Assembly (NCBI RefSeq): GCF_947172395.1
Contig: NC_069086.1
Location: 19,109,572 to 19,173,571 of the forward strand
DNA: 64,000 bases
Source: Bicyclus anynana
Lineage: Eukaryota; Arthropoda; Insecta; Lepidoptera; Nymphalidae
Reading direction: 5' to 3'
Shown here: positions 11,020 through 21,973 of the stretch, in pieces
How positions within the stretch are numbered: the first letter of the stretch is position 1
How the letters are laid out: the number at the start of each line of letters is the position of its first letter
Position numbers and translations under genes: made by a program
The notes under the pieces: model-generated
Told to the model about the DNA's origin: nothing
Seen by the model: the letters and a program-made list of their open reading frames with translations, nothing else
Databases searched by the model: none

Positions 11020-11085
11020 AGCCGTCTCGTTGGTACAGTGGTCAGCTTATGTGGCTTCAGATTCAGATCACGTTATCCTAGTAGA
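11020..11085 (+). mobile_element. Possible SINE head remnant
   Basis: GTTGGTACAGTGGTCAGC resembles a box A region and GTGGCTTCAGATTCAGATCA resembles the anticodon-arm region of the SINE type at 6140-6333. No box B or body follows. Confidence 0.3.
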
Positions 11086-11505
11086 GTCGGTGTTATAATA
11101 TGAAATGTACTTGCTCACATGTTAGTGATTAACGGTCGTTCTTTGCTGCGGGTAATAAAAGAAAATATAAGGCCTATAAAAACTAAAATATCATGGTCGG
11201 CAAGTAAACTTCATTCGACACAAAAATGGCTCGCAGCGGCGCTGTCGATGTGTCGATGTGGCGGCGCGGCTGATTAATGGCGGCGCGCGGCTTATTGATG
11301 GCGGACAGAGTAGGGAGGGGGGGCTGAATATAACTCTCAAATATTTACCTAATTTCATGGGAAATACGGCCGCATAAGCTTTCATTTAATTAGCAATCAT
11401 AAAAATGTCATACAATAATTTAATAATTTAATTTCCTATCGGATATGACGCAAATAGAAGCGGCAAGTTATATCTCCGCTTCTGTTGTGACTGGAGTACG
11501 TTAAG

Positions 11506-11706
11506 GCGGACTTACATTTGTCTGACGGTACGTGATGTGATGTGACGAGACGCATCACACCAGAATCGATATCATACGTTTTGTATGGCAACGTTTACAC
11601 TTATGTGTTGTGACATGTCGTGATGGCTTCTGATGTGTCGCATACAAAATGTATGATTCTATTCTGATGCGTCACAACACGACACGTCCGACAAATATAA
11701 ATCCGG
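11506..11706. mobile_element. Palindromic MITE with long imperfect inverted arms
   Basis: The left half (from GCGGACTTACATTTGTCTGA) and the reverse complement of the right half (CCGGATTTATATTTGTCGGA) align over about 80 bp, sharing the GACGCATCA and ATCATACNTTTTGTATG blocks, so nearly the whole element folds on itself. There is no coding capacity. TTAA stands at the left edge (11501-11504) but no matching copy is clear on the right, so the superfamily is open. Confidence 0.65.
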
Positions 11707-13939
11707 TTTTTGTGAAGTGTTGGTAATAGTTAAAGCGCCCCTCTACAGTTCCTACTCGCTAACTAATCGAGAATTATATTGTTTATGTATGCAGCCTGCA
11801 GTACACGATAATAAGTTGCTACAGCAAATTGTGGTAGATCTCAGGAAGGCCGCACGAGCAGTCGATCTCTTATCGTAGGTTGCCATTGTATCTGGCATTC
11901 GTTGCCCAAGGCCCTGGCGGATAAGCTCCAAAAATAAAACATATTAAAACAAAACTGGTGTGTCTTACCAGAAGTGAAGAAGTGCCTAAATTTTTTTTCT
12001 TTATAAAGATATTTGCCATAATCTTTTAAATATAAGCAATATTTTCATTTCTCTCAAACTAGTCGAGACTGTATTGAGAGTGGGAACGACAATAATAATT
12101 GAGAAATTATTTAGAACAATATTTCGTTTACAGGTGGAGTCAAAAGAACTCACGTAAATTTAAGTTAAAACCTAGCAAACACCTATAGATTTATGTCTAC
12201 ACTCTGTCGCACGACAGTCGCACATTGAACACTAAGTAGATGGAACAAATTGGGTTAAAACTTTAGGCACCGCAAAGACAACAGCGCCGACCTTGAAAGT
12301 GGAATGGGATCCGCTCCATTGAGCCACGGCGATGGTATGCCAGCGTGGCGGCGCGGGACGCGGAATTGAAACAGAGAGGAATTTAACCCCCGCGTGCAAA
12401 GAGGAGGGTCTATCGAGTGAACCTTATCGACGTAACTTGTTATCGTTAATAAGGATAAGTGCTAAGCGGTGCTCCTCCCCGGGACGACTCGTTACGTTGT
12501 ATTAGGTCTGTGCGGTCTTTGGTTACGATATTTTGCTTTTGTTTTTGCGCGACTCAGATATTTTCTCGCTGTGATTTTCTTTTAACTTTTCTGGGACAAA
12601 TCCGATCGGTTTATAAATAGTATTCTACAAATACAGAATATTACATATATTTTTTGAATATTGACTTTCTAACGTGACCGCCGTTTCATCTAGAGGCAAG
12701 CGTGTGTCGACGATTAAGCAACTAAGAGTTAGAATACTGTTATTTGCTGGAATGGTGGGCACAATCAGGGTATACTCGTATTATTTAGTGGGATCATTAT
12801 GATGGATTTTAATAACTGAGTTAAATCTCTTGCCCGTCGAGTCACAATACGTGACGCGGTTGAGGCAGCATTAGCTGAGATTCTGTTGATCTACACGACA
12901 CAGGACACACGACACAAGCGAACACTAACCCGTCGGCCGACACGGCGACACCGCAGGACACGTTTCATGTTCGATGCTGTGTTACACGACGAATGTAACA
13001 GCTGTCTCGTTGAGTTGTAAGAGTACAAGTTCACGACTCTTATCATATCAAAATCTCTGAGCCATCTAACATCAAGGAACAGACTTCTCCCTGAAATCCG
13101 GTTTGACAGGCTCAGTCGCCAGTGGCTTACGCCTACGCCTCGGGTAGAGAGAGACATTCTGCGCTTTGTATCGGCTGCACGTTGTAGGCTGTGGTTTAGC
13201 CTTCTGCTTGATACGTCCGATCCGACGTCGTCCTCAGTCCATTCCTACGGGATGTGTATGACACAAATAAAAGTACCTACTGTGTTATTCAGATATCTTC
13301 TTTAGTTTCAGTTGATAATATTTAGCAATACGTACAGTTAACGTACTCTTATTATTCACTTATTCTCATAGTATACATATTACTAGGTACTACTCATTGC
13401 ACATTACTGTTATTAACATAAACAGTACCGTGTGTTCGCCAGGGTGCCTGTGGAAAACTTCTCGCTAAAGAAATAACTTAAAGAGCAGGCTTTATGTTGA
13501 TCTTCGTTACTAAATTACAATCTTGTGAGATGAATAGCTATTAGCCGTGGGTAAAGTCTTGTTAATATCTTTAGGGCGCGTCTGGAAAATAGCCAAAAAG
13601 ACACAGGGATTGAAATAATAATTTCAAAAGCTTTTTTATACTTGTTTAGATTAAAATTAATTTAAAGTATACTAATTTATGTTATATGAAAATTGAGTGT
13701 GTTTTAATTATACATATAAATGAGAAGCTTTTATATTATGTTTCATATTTACTAAAAATACCACCCGTATAACTATTATTATTGATGGTGTGTGAGGCGT
13801 CTGCGTTCGACTGTAGGAATATAAACTGGCCTGCCTGAAACACTCTACAGCTACAGCTCCAACTTCTATGTCACGTACATGAATATTACTTACTTAAATT
13901 TTCCACGACAATGACTGACAATGTAACGATCATTATATA
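11707..13939. other. Unannotated intergenic sequence
   Basis: No gene. Open frames, including the minus-strand frame at 12891-13157, show no domain or codon signature. A run of ACACGACAC-type repeats lies near 12893-12915. Confidence 0.55.
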
Positions 13940-14011
13940 ATTTGACCCAGAATTGAATGCAGAGCCTCACGGTTCGCAGCCCAACAAGTTATCCATTGGA
14001 CCAGCGAGGCA
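13940..14011 (-). mobile_element. tRNA-like SINE head fragment
   Basis: Minus strand GCCTCGCTGGTCCAATGGAT (box A region) is followed at tRNA-like spacing by GCATTCAATTCTGGGTC (box B region), with CTGCGAACCGTGAGGCTC between. The body beyond 13940 is not recognised. Confidence 0.5.
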
Positions 14012-14141
14012 ATTACGGGTATTGTCAAATGTGGCAAACGTCACAGCTCGGACGCCTTGTGGCCTTCGCATTAAGAGGACAAGCGAATGACAGCAATTGC
14101 TGCTAACTCGATGAATTGAGCGAGGCCACGCCGCCGGCGGA

Positions 14142-14243
14142 GCGTTGTGCGCCGTACGCCGTGCGCCATGCGCCGTGCGCCGTGCGCCGTGCGCCATGCA
14201 ACGTGCACCGTGCGCCGTGTGACGTGTGCCGTGCGCCATGCAC
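14142..14243. repeat. 7-bp minisatellite (GCCGTGC)n
   Basis: About 14 imperfect units alternate GCGCCGT / GCGCCAT / GCACCGT. Because 7 is not divisible by 3, all frames stay open across it, giving His/Ala/Arg-rich open frames on the minus strand that are not genes. Confidence 0.9.
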
Positions 14244-14244
14244 C

Positions 14245-16453
14245 GGACGCGCACTTGCTGTGCCCGACAATGGACACGAAAATGCTTAGTTACATGCGGT
14301 GGTGAAACTTTCTCCTTGTAACCATATGATCCAGGATATTACAGGACAAATATAACACTGGTCTACAAAATTTAACTTTTTGTGTGCCTTTCATTTCATA
14401 TTTTTGTATTGTTTTGAGGTTATTGAAATACGAAAACGAAAATATACTCGTATTTTCTTAATTAGCCCTTATTTTGAAAATACACTTGTTTTTAGTAGCA
14501 TGTTAAAGTTTATTTAAAAAAAATTATATTTATTTATGATTATTTTTTTTTTATAAAAATTTAAACCAGTTCAATTAAGATTTCTTCTCAGAATTCAAAA
14601 TTTGAAATTCATTAATTTCAAGTAGGCTCAGTTTACAAGCCTTTTGACACGTCAGTTGACTATTTGTAAAGATTCTACCATCGTTATTTTCGCTTATCTA
14701 TTGTAATTGTTTTAGGATATTCCTTCTCAGCATTACCTAGTCCGCTAAAATTAACACTATCTCTCGACCTGACATCTACTTTCCACTGTCGAGATATCTC
14801 GGTGAAATCATTCACTTTGTTTGTCACTTACATCACTGCAGTTAGGATTCCTTTTAACTGCAGTGATACCTAACCGCGAAACGGCCTCTGCAAGGTTTTA
14901 GTTGTATGAGGCCTCTACAACATCCATCGGCGGATACTCACTCACACTAGTAAAGTACTTACGTACTGTAATTGCGTCAGCCAGATAACTCGAAGCAAAA
15001 CAGACAAAGTACAGCTCAATACAGTCTGAATACTTCAGGTTCTAACAGTGGAATATCAATAGCGAACGTAAAAGTAATAATCAATCAGGTCGCTCGTCCG
15101 TCACTTCGCGCCAAATGTTGATCGATGGGCGCCGCGTCATCATTTTTCATCAGTTCCAACAAAACGAGTACACATCCATTCACATAAATATCCGTTCAAT
15201 TTGCGGTGAACACGTAGGAGTGTAAGACGGTGTCACCTGAAGCGACACACGTGTCACTTTGCTCCACTTTCGAGCGTTTTCACGTTTTAATATAAGCTCC
15301 GTCGACGAGCCATGTCTTGAACTTCCGCTCTTCCGTTCGACTTCTTAGAAAATATTTATACAACTTAAAGCTGAACGTATTCCGTTTGACTTGATACGGC
15401 ACGGTACTGACCGCTTGCGGCGGAAACAGCGTTTCGTGCTCACTACGAGTAGGTACATCGACATATGTGTTATGTGTCGATTCTTACTAAAGCCGCTATT
15501 TCGATTTATAAATAGTTTAAGAGAAAACAAAATAAAATAATCATTTGCCATCCCTGCGAAGTATTCTTGGGGAATTAGAAATAACGAATAGCAAGTATTT
15601 TAATTAAAAATTTAATCACTTAAAACAAAAGAAGAAATTCCACAGTTCAATTAAACGGGTATCACTTGATACAGCCTCCGGGTGAGATCGGCGGCGGCGG
15701 ATTTCTTGCGTTCGTCACGAGACACTTCTCGAGGGATTTATGCGCCTGTTGTCATTGATGTACTCTGTCTATTTATGTAGATCTGTCTTCCACTCGAAAC
15801 ATTTTAATATAGGGAAACAATTTATTATCAAAGAACTGCTGCAAAAAAAGTTCATGCTTTCAAACAAACGTTTCATCATTTCGTACGCATAGGTATAGCC
15901 AACGACATGTTCAAACCAAAAAAAAACGTGTGCGTCTCGGAACGCTCGACTGAAGTGATAACTTAAACTATTGCTTTAATTAATTGAATCTAATTAATTA
16001 TTAAATATATGAATTGTCGGAGAGGTGTGAAGAACATTTTGACAGCAACAACATAGAAACTTTTAAAATAATCTGTGATCGTAAAATCAGTCCGAAGTTG
16101 GCTCTGTCAAGTGCAAGTGTCAAATGTGCCAACTTCAGCGGTAACATGTTACGTTACCGCGCGATTTACCCTCCCATAAGAAGTTATCACTTCCAAAATA
16201 TTGTTCTAGTTTGATAATGCAGTCGGTCGTAGTTTAAATGTATGCTAACGTATAAATCGCCCGACGCGCGGCGCGGTGCGAGCTGCGAACATCGCGGTAA
16301 TTACCAGCGGGCGAGCTGCGCTGCAGGTGCGGTGGTTGTTCCGGCGAGATGTAATCAAGTCGCTAGTTGAAGTCCGACTGTTTGTGGTAACTGCGTTATG
16401 TTTTATGTTCGCGGCTCGTATTCATTCTATCTAACTGTTCCCGAGACGTTGCA
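14245..16453. other. Unannotated intergenic sequence
   Basis: AT-rich with T/A tracts (14515-14560). No gene recognised. A GC-rich patch at 16255-16330 could be regulatory. Confidence 0.55.
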
Positions 16454-16785
16454 ATGCGTATTTGTACGCTGCCTTTTTGCAAAAATCAAGAAACTGTTCT
16501 CTGTAGCGAACGAAAAAAATACCTCAAATGGCGAAACGATTTAAAATTAAGAAAACAAATAAAACAAGACAGGACAATGAGTTGATAAAAAAAGTAATAA
16601 CAATGAAACATTTTAATGATACCTACAATCCTACAGATAATCTATTTTTAGCAGACTCAGATGTGGATTATCGAAGAAAAATAATGATTGACAACATTTG
16701 TCAGGACAACTTAATTAACAATTCAAACTGTAACCAAAATAAGACCCTAGAATGGCAGAGAATAAGTGGAGTCACGCACTTGTGA
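16454..16785 (+). pseudogene. Broken open reading frame of unknown, probably mobile-element origin
   Basis: Two overlapping frames look like one interrupted reading frame. The first (16454-16585, 43 codons) starts MRICTLPFCKN, which vaguely recalls the N-terminus of THAP zinc fingers, but the rest of that domain is not seen. The second (16528-16785, 85 codons) is Asn/Lys/Asp-rich and includes DNLFLADSDVDYRRKIM and NICQDNLINNS. A segment matching its C-terminal half occurs in degraded form at 5330-5442, arguing for a dispersed element. I do not recognise the protein. It could also be a chance frame in AT-rich DNA. Confidence 0.35.
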
Positions 16786-17598
16786 ACGTTGTGTGTAGGG
16801 TTAAGGACGTCCTTGACAGTAAGTAACACTCCCCTTTTCCACTCAAGTCACTCTCCCCGCCTATCCCAAGTACGGACGATTCGAACGCTACGAGCATACT
16901 GAAGCCGACCGTACGACGAGCGCCTTAAATTGCAGTTCGTTCTCGCCAACCGATCGCTACCCCTCTCTAGCTCCCTACTCTTTACCGAAACAAGTCGCGG
17001 CATCTAGCGTCGGCACGAGCCAACACGAGATCGAGCGACGTCGTAGCGATTATTATAATCACTCTTATGAAAAATCTCGAAGTTATTATTTCCCCTACCT
17101 CGCGATGGATGTCTCAGTTATAGTGCTGTGTGTCACTCTCAGGAGACACTGGAGCGCGCCGAAGAGGTCCCGACGTTTTATTTTCCACAACTGAGTCGCG
17201 TCACCCGACACTCTGATATTGATATCTCGCGCAATATGCGGTTACCGGTTTGTCGGTTCCTAATGTAGTGTGTTTTATTCGCCCGGGCAGCTCGCGGAGG
17301 AATGAAGACGCGAACTTGATATGTTACTGCGGTAAATCTAGGCTATGAGCAATATTGTACAATGTTCAGAAGCTGTTCATAAATTAGTGTTACTGAATAC
17401 GACCAAAAATTATATAGACTATCTATATGATTTTTGGTGGTATTCATTTTAACGAACCAAACAGAACACACGAAAGAAATAAGTACAAGTATGTAGTGTG
17501 ATGATGATGATAAAAAGTTAGTAGTCTGTGGTCAAATGTAGAACACAAGATGTAATAGAAATATAGTCAGTAGAATATTGTTCCTAAAATACAAAAGG
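16786..17598. other. Unannotated sequence
   Basis: No gene or repeat recognised. The 16860-17060 part is relatively GC-balanced with no open frame of note. Confidence 0.55.
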
Positions 17599-17636
17599 GA
17601 ACACAGAGAACAGTTCCTTTACTGTTCTCTGTGTTC
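17599..17636. repeat. Perfect 16-bp hairpin
   Basis: GAACACAGAGAACAGT (17599-17614), a six-base loop TCCTTT, and its exact reverse complement (17621-17636). Flanking arms do not extend, so it is short for a microRNA precursor. Confidence 0.85.
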
Positions 17637-17919
17637 AAAAAAATACAAGTAAAGGTCGACGAAAAAAAATTGCAAAATATTTTAATTTCAATTTTTATCT
17701 GTAAATCTGAAGCAATTTTTAAAATCCTGTGCGAATGCGTTTCGGGGAATATATACGAGTATATAGGGATATTCATATTGTTTAGAACTTTATGTAATAC
17801 GATTTGTTTGTTTGCGCCTGAACTTGAGGTAAAAAGTAATATGACGAAGTCGATGTTTACGGTACACAGTAGAGTGCCTCTGGAGCGGGCGGAGTGACGC
17901 GCTGGGTCACTCTGATAGT

Positions 17920-17977
17920 GTCACGCGTCACGCGTCACGTGTGACGTTTCACGCGTCACGTGTCACGTGTCACGCGG
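17920..17977. repeat. GTCACGC/GTCACGT tandem array
   Basis: Seven-base units (GTCACGC, GTCACGT) repeat about eight times with one variant unit. The array creates several CACGTG E-box and TGACG motifs close together. Confidence 0.8.
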
Positions 17978-18047
17978 CGACAATACACAGTTTTTTTAGG
18001 GTACCTACTACCTACGTCCCCTAAAGTGAGGATAATTTTTTTTTGAA

Positions 18048-18285
18048 GCTGTGATAGCTCAGTGGATATGACCTCTGGCTTTAATTTGAGGGGTGTAGGT
18101 TTGAATCCGGTCCGGGGCATGCGCCTTCAACTATTCAGTTATGTGCATTTTGAGAAATTAAATACCACGTCTCAAACAGGGAAAACAAATCTTGCACATG
18201 TCCTGGGAAAACAGAACAGTTGTTACCCGTGTTCTCAGCTATCTTCCGCGTGGTTATGTTCTGATAAATGAAGATAATAATAAAC
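18048..18285 (+). mobile_element. tRNA-derived SINE with intact head
   Basis: The head AGCTGTGATAGCTCAGTGG carries box A; GTAGGTTTGAATCCGGTCC carries box B about 45 bases later, with good pol III spacing. GGGGCATGCGCC and TCAGTTATGTGCATTTTGAG match the family at 3968-4321, but after the CTCAAACAGG block the 3' part differs, suggesting a subfamily or chimera. The tail ends in AATGAAGATAATAATAAA. Confidence 0.75.
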
Positions 18286-18292
18286 GTCTTAA

Positions 18293-18636
18293 TCTAAATA
18301 TATACAAGTCAAAGGTGACTGACTGACATAGTGATCTATCAAGGCACAGCCCAAACCACTGGACGGATCGGGCTCAAATTTGGCATGCAAGTAGATGTTA
18401 TGACGTAAACATCCGCTAAGAAAAGATTTTGATCAATTCTAACCCCAAGGGGATAAAATAGGGGATGAAACTTTGTATCAAATTTCACCGAAGCGATGTG
18501 GGTGAAATTTGGATTGGATATAGATTTTACTCTAGATTAACACATAGGCTACGTTTTATACCGTAAAAATCCGTGGGTCCCGCGGGATTTGTAAGAAACT
18601 GAATTCCACGCGGACGATGTCGCGGGCATCCATTAG
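18293..18636 (+). mobile_element. Decayed non-autonomous Helitron
   Basis: The element starts TCTAAATATATACAAGTC, has the body blocks AAAGGTGACTGACTGACATA and GGACGGATCGGGCTCAAATT, and ends with GCGGACGATGTCGCGGGC followed by TTAGT where CTAGT is expected. Flanking bases A (18292) and T (18637) fit insertion between A and T. The 3' CTAG terminus is mutated. Confidence 0.65.
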
Positions 18637-18751
18637 TGGTATATAAATGTTACAAAATCTCCAAATTGTATAAATTAAAATTTCGCAGAAGTATTTGGCG
18701 GTCGCTGACCTAAATCACCGGTGTGTTATATTAAAATTAGTCATGTACTGG

Positions 18752-18960
18752 ATCACAATGGCCGCCCGCGCCGGCCTGCGCCGCTATAAATACGCCGACG
18801 AGTCGTCTGCGGCGTCGCCTGTCATCAGCGCAGAGGACTCATTTGTCGCGGCAGATTGCGGTGCGTGCTCGTCTCTCTACGCCGTGTTACGAGCTGCGTC
18901 CGCATTCCAGTCTCTCGTCTGTTCCACGGAGATAAACGAACACTTCATATTGTAACTAAC
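18752..18960 (+). promoter_or_regulatory. GC-rich island with a TATA box
   Basis: A CpG-rich stretch contains CTATAAATA at 18784-18792. An initiator-like TCATCAG lies about 37 bases downstream, slightly further than usual. The open frame over the island (18695-18955) has no recognised domain. A cryptic or real promoter is possible; nothing downstream identifies a gene. Confidence 0.25.
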
Positions 18961-18982
18961 ACCATGCATGTTTAGCTGAGGC

Positions 18983-19022
18983 GCTCTAAATGGTCACCAA
19001 TGGCTCTAAATGGTCACCAATG
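18983..19022. repeat. 20-bp tandem duplication
   Basis: GCTCTAAATGGTCACCAATG occurs twice in perfect head-to-tail order. Confidence 0.9.
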
Positions 19023-19567
19023 GTGCACGACGTTTTTAACTAGGAGGTACTACACATAAACTTTGTACAAACCACAAAAATCTTCATGAACACTGCCTTC
19101 TACTCGTAATTAGTGCATTTCAGCATGTACGAAGTGAACTGCTCTAAATACTTCATTCTTATCAACAATTCATGCTCATGCTTTGCTTTCTTTTGAGCAA
19201 GATGTTATTGGACTCATCACAATTCAGGCCAATTAGCAGCGTGTAAACATGCCGTCAATTGATTGAATTACTATCTGCCGCCGAGCGCGCCCGTGGCGGG
19301 CTGTTGTTTGCGTGCCACGTGGTAGCGCGCCGGCTCGCTTTCATGTGTGGAAGTTATCTGAAAGCCGCATTAAAGCACTCACACACGAGTACGAGTTGTA
19401 ACATCGACAGATAACACAAAGCATCAGAAAGCATATAAGCCCACTCAATATATTTTAGTTTTTAAAAACAACAACAACACTGAACACTGTGGGTTGAACA
19501 CAAAAGAGATTACAATAGCGAGAACATAACTAAATTTAAAAATTGTATGTCCAGACTTTCTTTCTAA
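19023..19567. other. Unannotated sequence upstream of the LINE
   Basis: No gene. It may include decayed 5' sequence of the LINE, whose reading frame is closed by a TAA at 19565-19567. Confidence 0.5.
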
Positions 19568-21649
19568 GAACTACGTGATTTACGGTCTGTAGACGACAAA
19601 TTTGACTACTTTCATAAGACATTGAAGCTTTTTTACAATCTTTGTTTTCCAGTAAATAAAATAAATATATCTAATAAAAAGTCTAAACTTCGATGGTTAA
19701 CGCAGGGAATAAAAAAATCTTGCATTAATAAACGGCGCCTATATTTAAGATTTAGATTGTGTGGGGCACACAAATTAAAAAATACTAATAAAATAATCTT
19801 TAAAAATTATAACCAGCTACTAAAAAAATGTATTTATAGATCTAAACAACTTCAAAATTTAAAATATATCAAAAATCATAACAATAAATGTAAAGCAGCT
19901 TGGGATATCATTCAAGAAAGTACTGGTACAGATAAAAGAAATTCAGATATTGACATTATATGTAAAGATAATTTGACTTTTGATGATCCTATTAAAATAG
20001 CGGAATTATTTAATAATCATTTTATAGAACTTGACGATAAAATAAAAGACTCTGTACGTACACCTAATTCATATGACATTACTAGTAATTATAACACCAT
20101 ATTCTTAAGCCCGACAGACCCATATGAGGTACTCGGAATAATAAAGTCTCTAAAAAATACTAAATCTGTCGGATATGACGAAATACGCACTGACATACTA
20201 AAATCCTGTGCCATTTACTTGATTGATCCATAGTCTTATATAATAAACACATCATTTGAACAAGGAATTTTCCCAACTAGTTTGAAAGTATCAGTAGTGA
20301 AACCATTGTTCAAAAAGGATGATCCTAAAGAAATTAACAATTACCGACCCATTACTCTAATACCCATTCTTGCTAAAATATTTGAGAAGGTAATGTTAAA
20401 ACGATTAAAATGTTTTTTTGATAAAAACAATATAATTATTAAAGAACAATTTGGCTTTCGCGATGGAAGTTCAACTACATTAGCATGTTTTCATCTTATT
20501 AAACTAATCACAGAAAATTTGAATAACAAGGTACCTATTACTGCAATGTTTCTAGATATGACCAAGGCATTTGACTATGTAAATCATAAATTACTTTTAA
20601 GAAAACTAGAAAAATATGGTATAAGAGGTAAAGCTCATCAATGGCTTGAATCGTACCTAAAAGATAGAATGCAGTGCACTGAAATATGTAAAATAAATAA
20701 TAGTGCTAAGAACAAATTTAGATCTAAATTCAGAATAGTTCAGAGAGGCGTGCCACAAGGCAGTGTAATGGGTCCGTTTTTATTTCTAATTTATATAAAC
20801 GATCTTCCAAAATGTGTAAATCATTCTTGCATTTTATTTGCAGATGATACAACAATATTAATAAAAAATAATAACATTGATCATCAACAGGTTGTAAATG
20901 AAGCACTAAATAATGTGATAGAATGGTTGGGACAAAACTATTTAAAAGTTAATTTAGGAAAAACAAAAATTGTGCAATTTCACTCCTATCATTCAAAAAG
21001 GGCTCCTTTAAGTGTTCACTACGATAATATAAATATTAGCGAAACTGATATGAGTAAATTCTTAGGAATTATATATGACAAGCACTGTAGTTGGAAGCAA
21101 CATGTCAATGTTGTGTGCGGTAAATTAAATAAATTCGTTTATGTACTCAGGAGATTAAGAATGACAGTGTCTAAGGAAGCTGCAATAACTGCTTATCATG
21201 GCTATGTATCTTCAGTCCTCTCTTATGGTCTTCCTATTTGGGGCAATTCTGTTGATGTTGAAAGAGTTTTTAGGACACAAAAAAAGTGCATTCGAGCTAT
21301 TTTTGGTGTAGGACCGCTTGTAAGTTGTAGATCACTATTTAAACAGCTGAATATATTACCGCTACCTAGTATGTATGTAAGAGAGATTTGTATTATTGTT
21401 AAGAAATACCCTAACTACTTTAAGCATAAAGACGGAAATAACCAAGGATTCCCTCATAAAATATGTCAGCCAAAATGTACCTTAACTATATTCAAAAACA
21501 ACGCTTACTATATGGCTATAACGGCCTTTAATAAGCTACCCAGTAAGTTGCAAGCAATGCCTCTCCAAACTTTTAGAAAAGAATTAAATAAATGGCTGCT
21601 CGAAAAGAGTTTTTATAATATAAATGAATTTATCAATTTCATGAAATAA
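19568..21649 (+). pseudogene. LINE reverse transcriptase, interrupted by one stop codon
   Basis: A single frame runs from 19568 to the TAA at 21647-21649, closed once by a TAG at 20231-20233. The N-terminal 221 codons are linker sequence (FDYFHKTLKLFYNL, KLRWLTQGIKKSC). After the stop, 455 codons from 20282 hold the polymerase: PLFKKDD and NNYRPITLIP, motif A FLDMTKAFD (catalytic Asp at residue 92), motif B GVPQGS (156-161), motif C FADD (Asp 188 and 189, bases 20843-20848), then NYLKVNLGKTK and FLGIIYDK. All catalytic aspartates remain. The C-terminal FNKLPSKLQ block is typical of the group. The stop falls where the family usually has Leu, consistent with one substitution. Without the endonuclease and with this stop it cannot be autonomous. 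Confidence 0.9.
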
Positions 21650-21945
21650 TGACATTATGACATAAGCAATTTAATCTATTCATTTTCATCATCGATTTAT
21701 TTTTCATTTTCTTTTTCATTTAAAGTTTTGTTCTGTAAATGGCAAAATTTTATTTATGGTTTATTATAATAAAAATTGATAATAAAAATTGTAATAAATA
21801 TATGTTAAATTTAGGTTGAAATTTTTATTGTAAATTTTCACATCAATATTTTAATTGTAAAAATTTTGCATACTGTAATCGGTTGAATGTATAGGTGACT
21901 CAATAATTTTAAGACCAAAACATGTACCACATTCTAGCAAATAAA

Positions 21946-21973
21946 TGATTTGATTTGATTTGATTTGATTTGA
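21946..21973 (+). repeat. TGATT tandem tail of the LINE
   Basis: Five complete TGATT units plus TGA directly follow AGCAAATAAA, marking the 3' end of the element. Confidence 0.9.

Larger units (their letters stand above)
19568..21973 (+). mobile_element. 5'-truncated LINE (CR1/Jockey-type non-LTR retrotransposon)
   Basis: The element consists of the end of the linker region, a reverse transcriptase domain, a C-terminal region, a roughly 300-bp AT-rich 3' UTR and a tail of TGATT units (21946-21973). The apurinic endonuclease domain is absent, as in typical 5'-truncated insertions. There is no poly(A) tail. Related tail sequence is seen at 6826-6870. The clade assignment rests on the order and form of the RT motifs (GVPQGS, FADDTT), so CR1, Jockey or the related Daphne group all remain possible. 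Confidence 0.85.

Noticed and set aside
13967..14277. His/Ala/Arg-rich minus-strand open frames
   Set aside because: They are translations of the 7-bp GCCGTGC minisatellite, which keeps every frame open.
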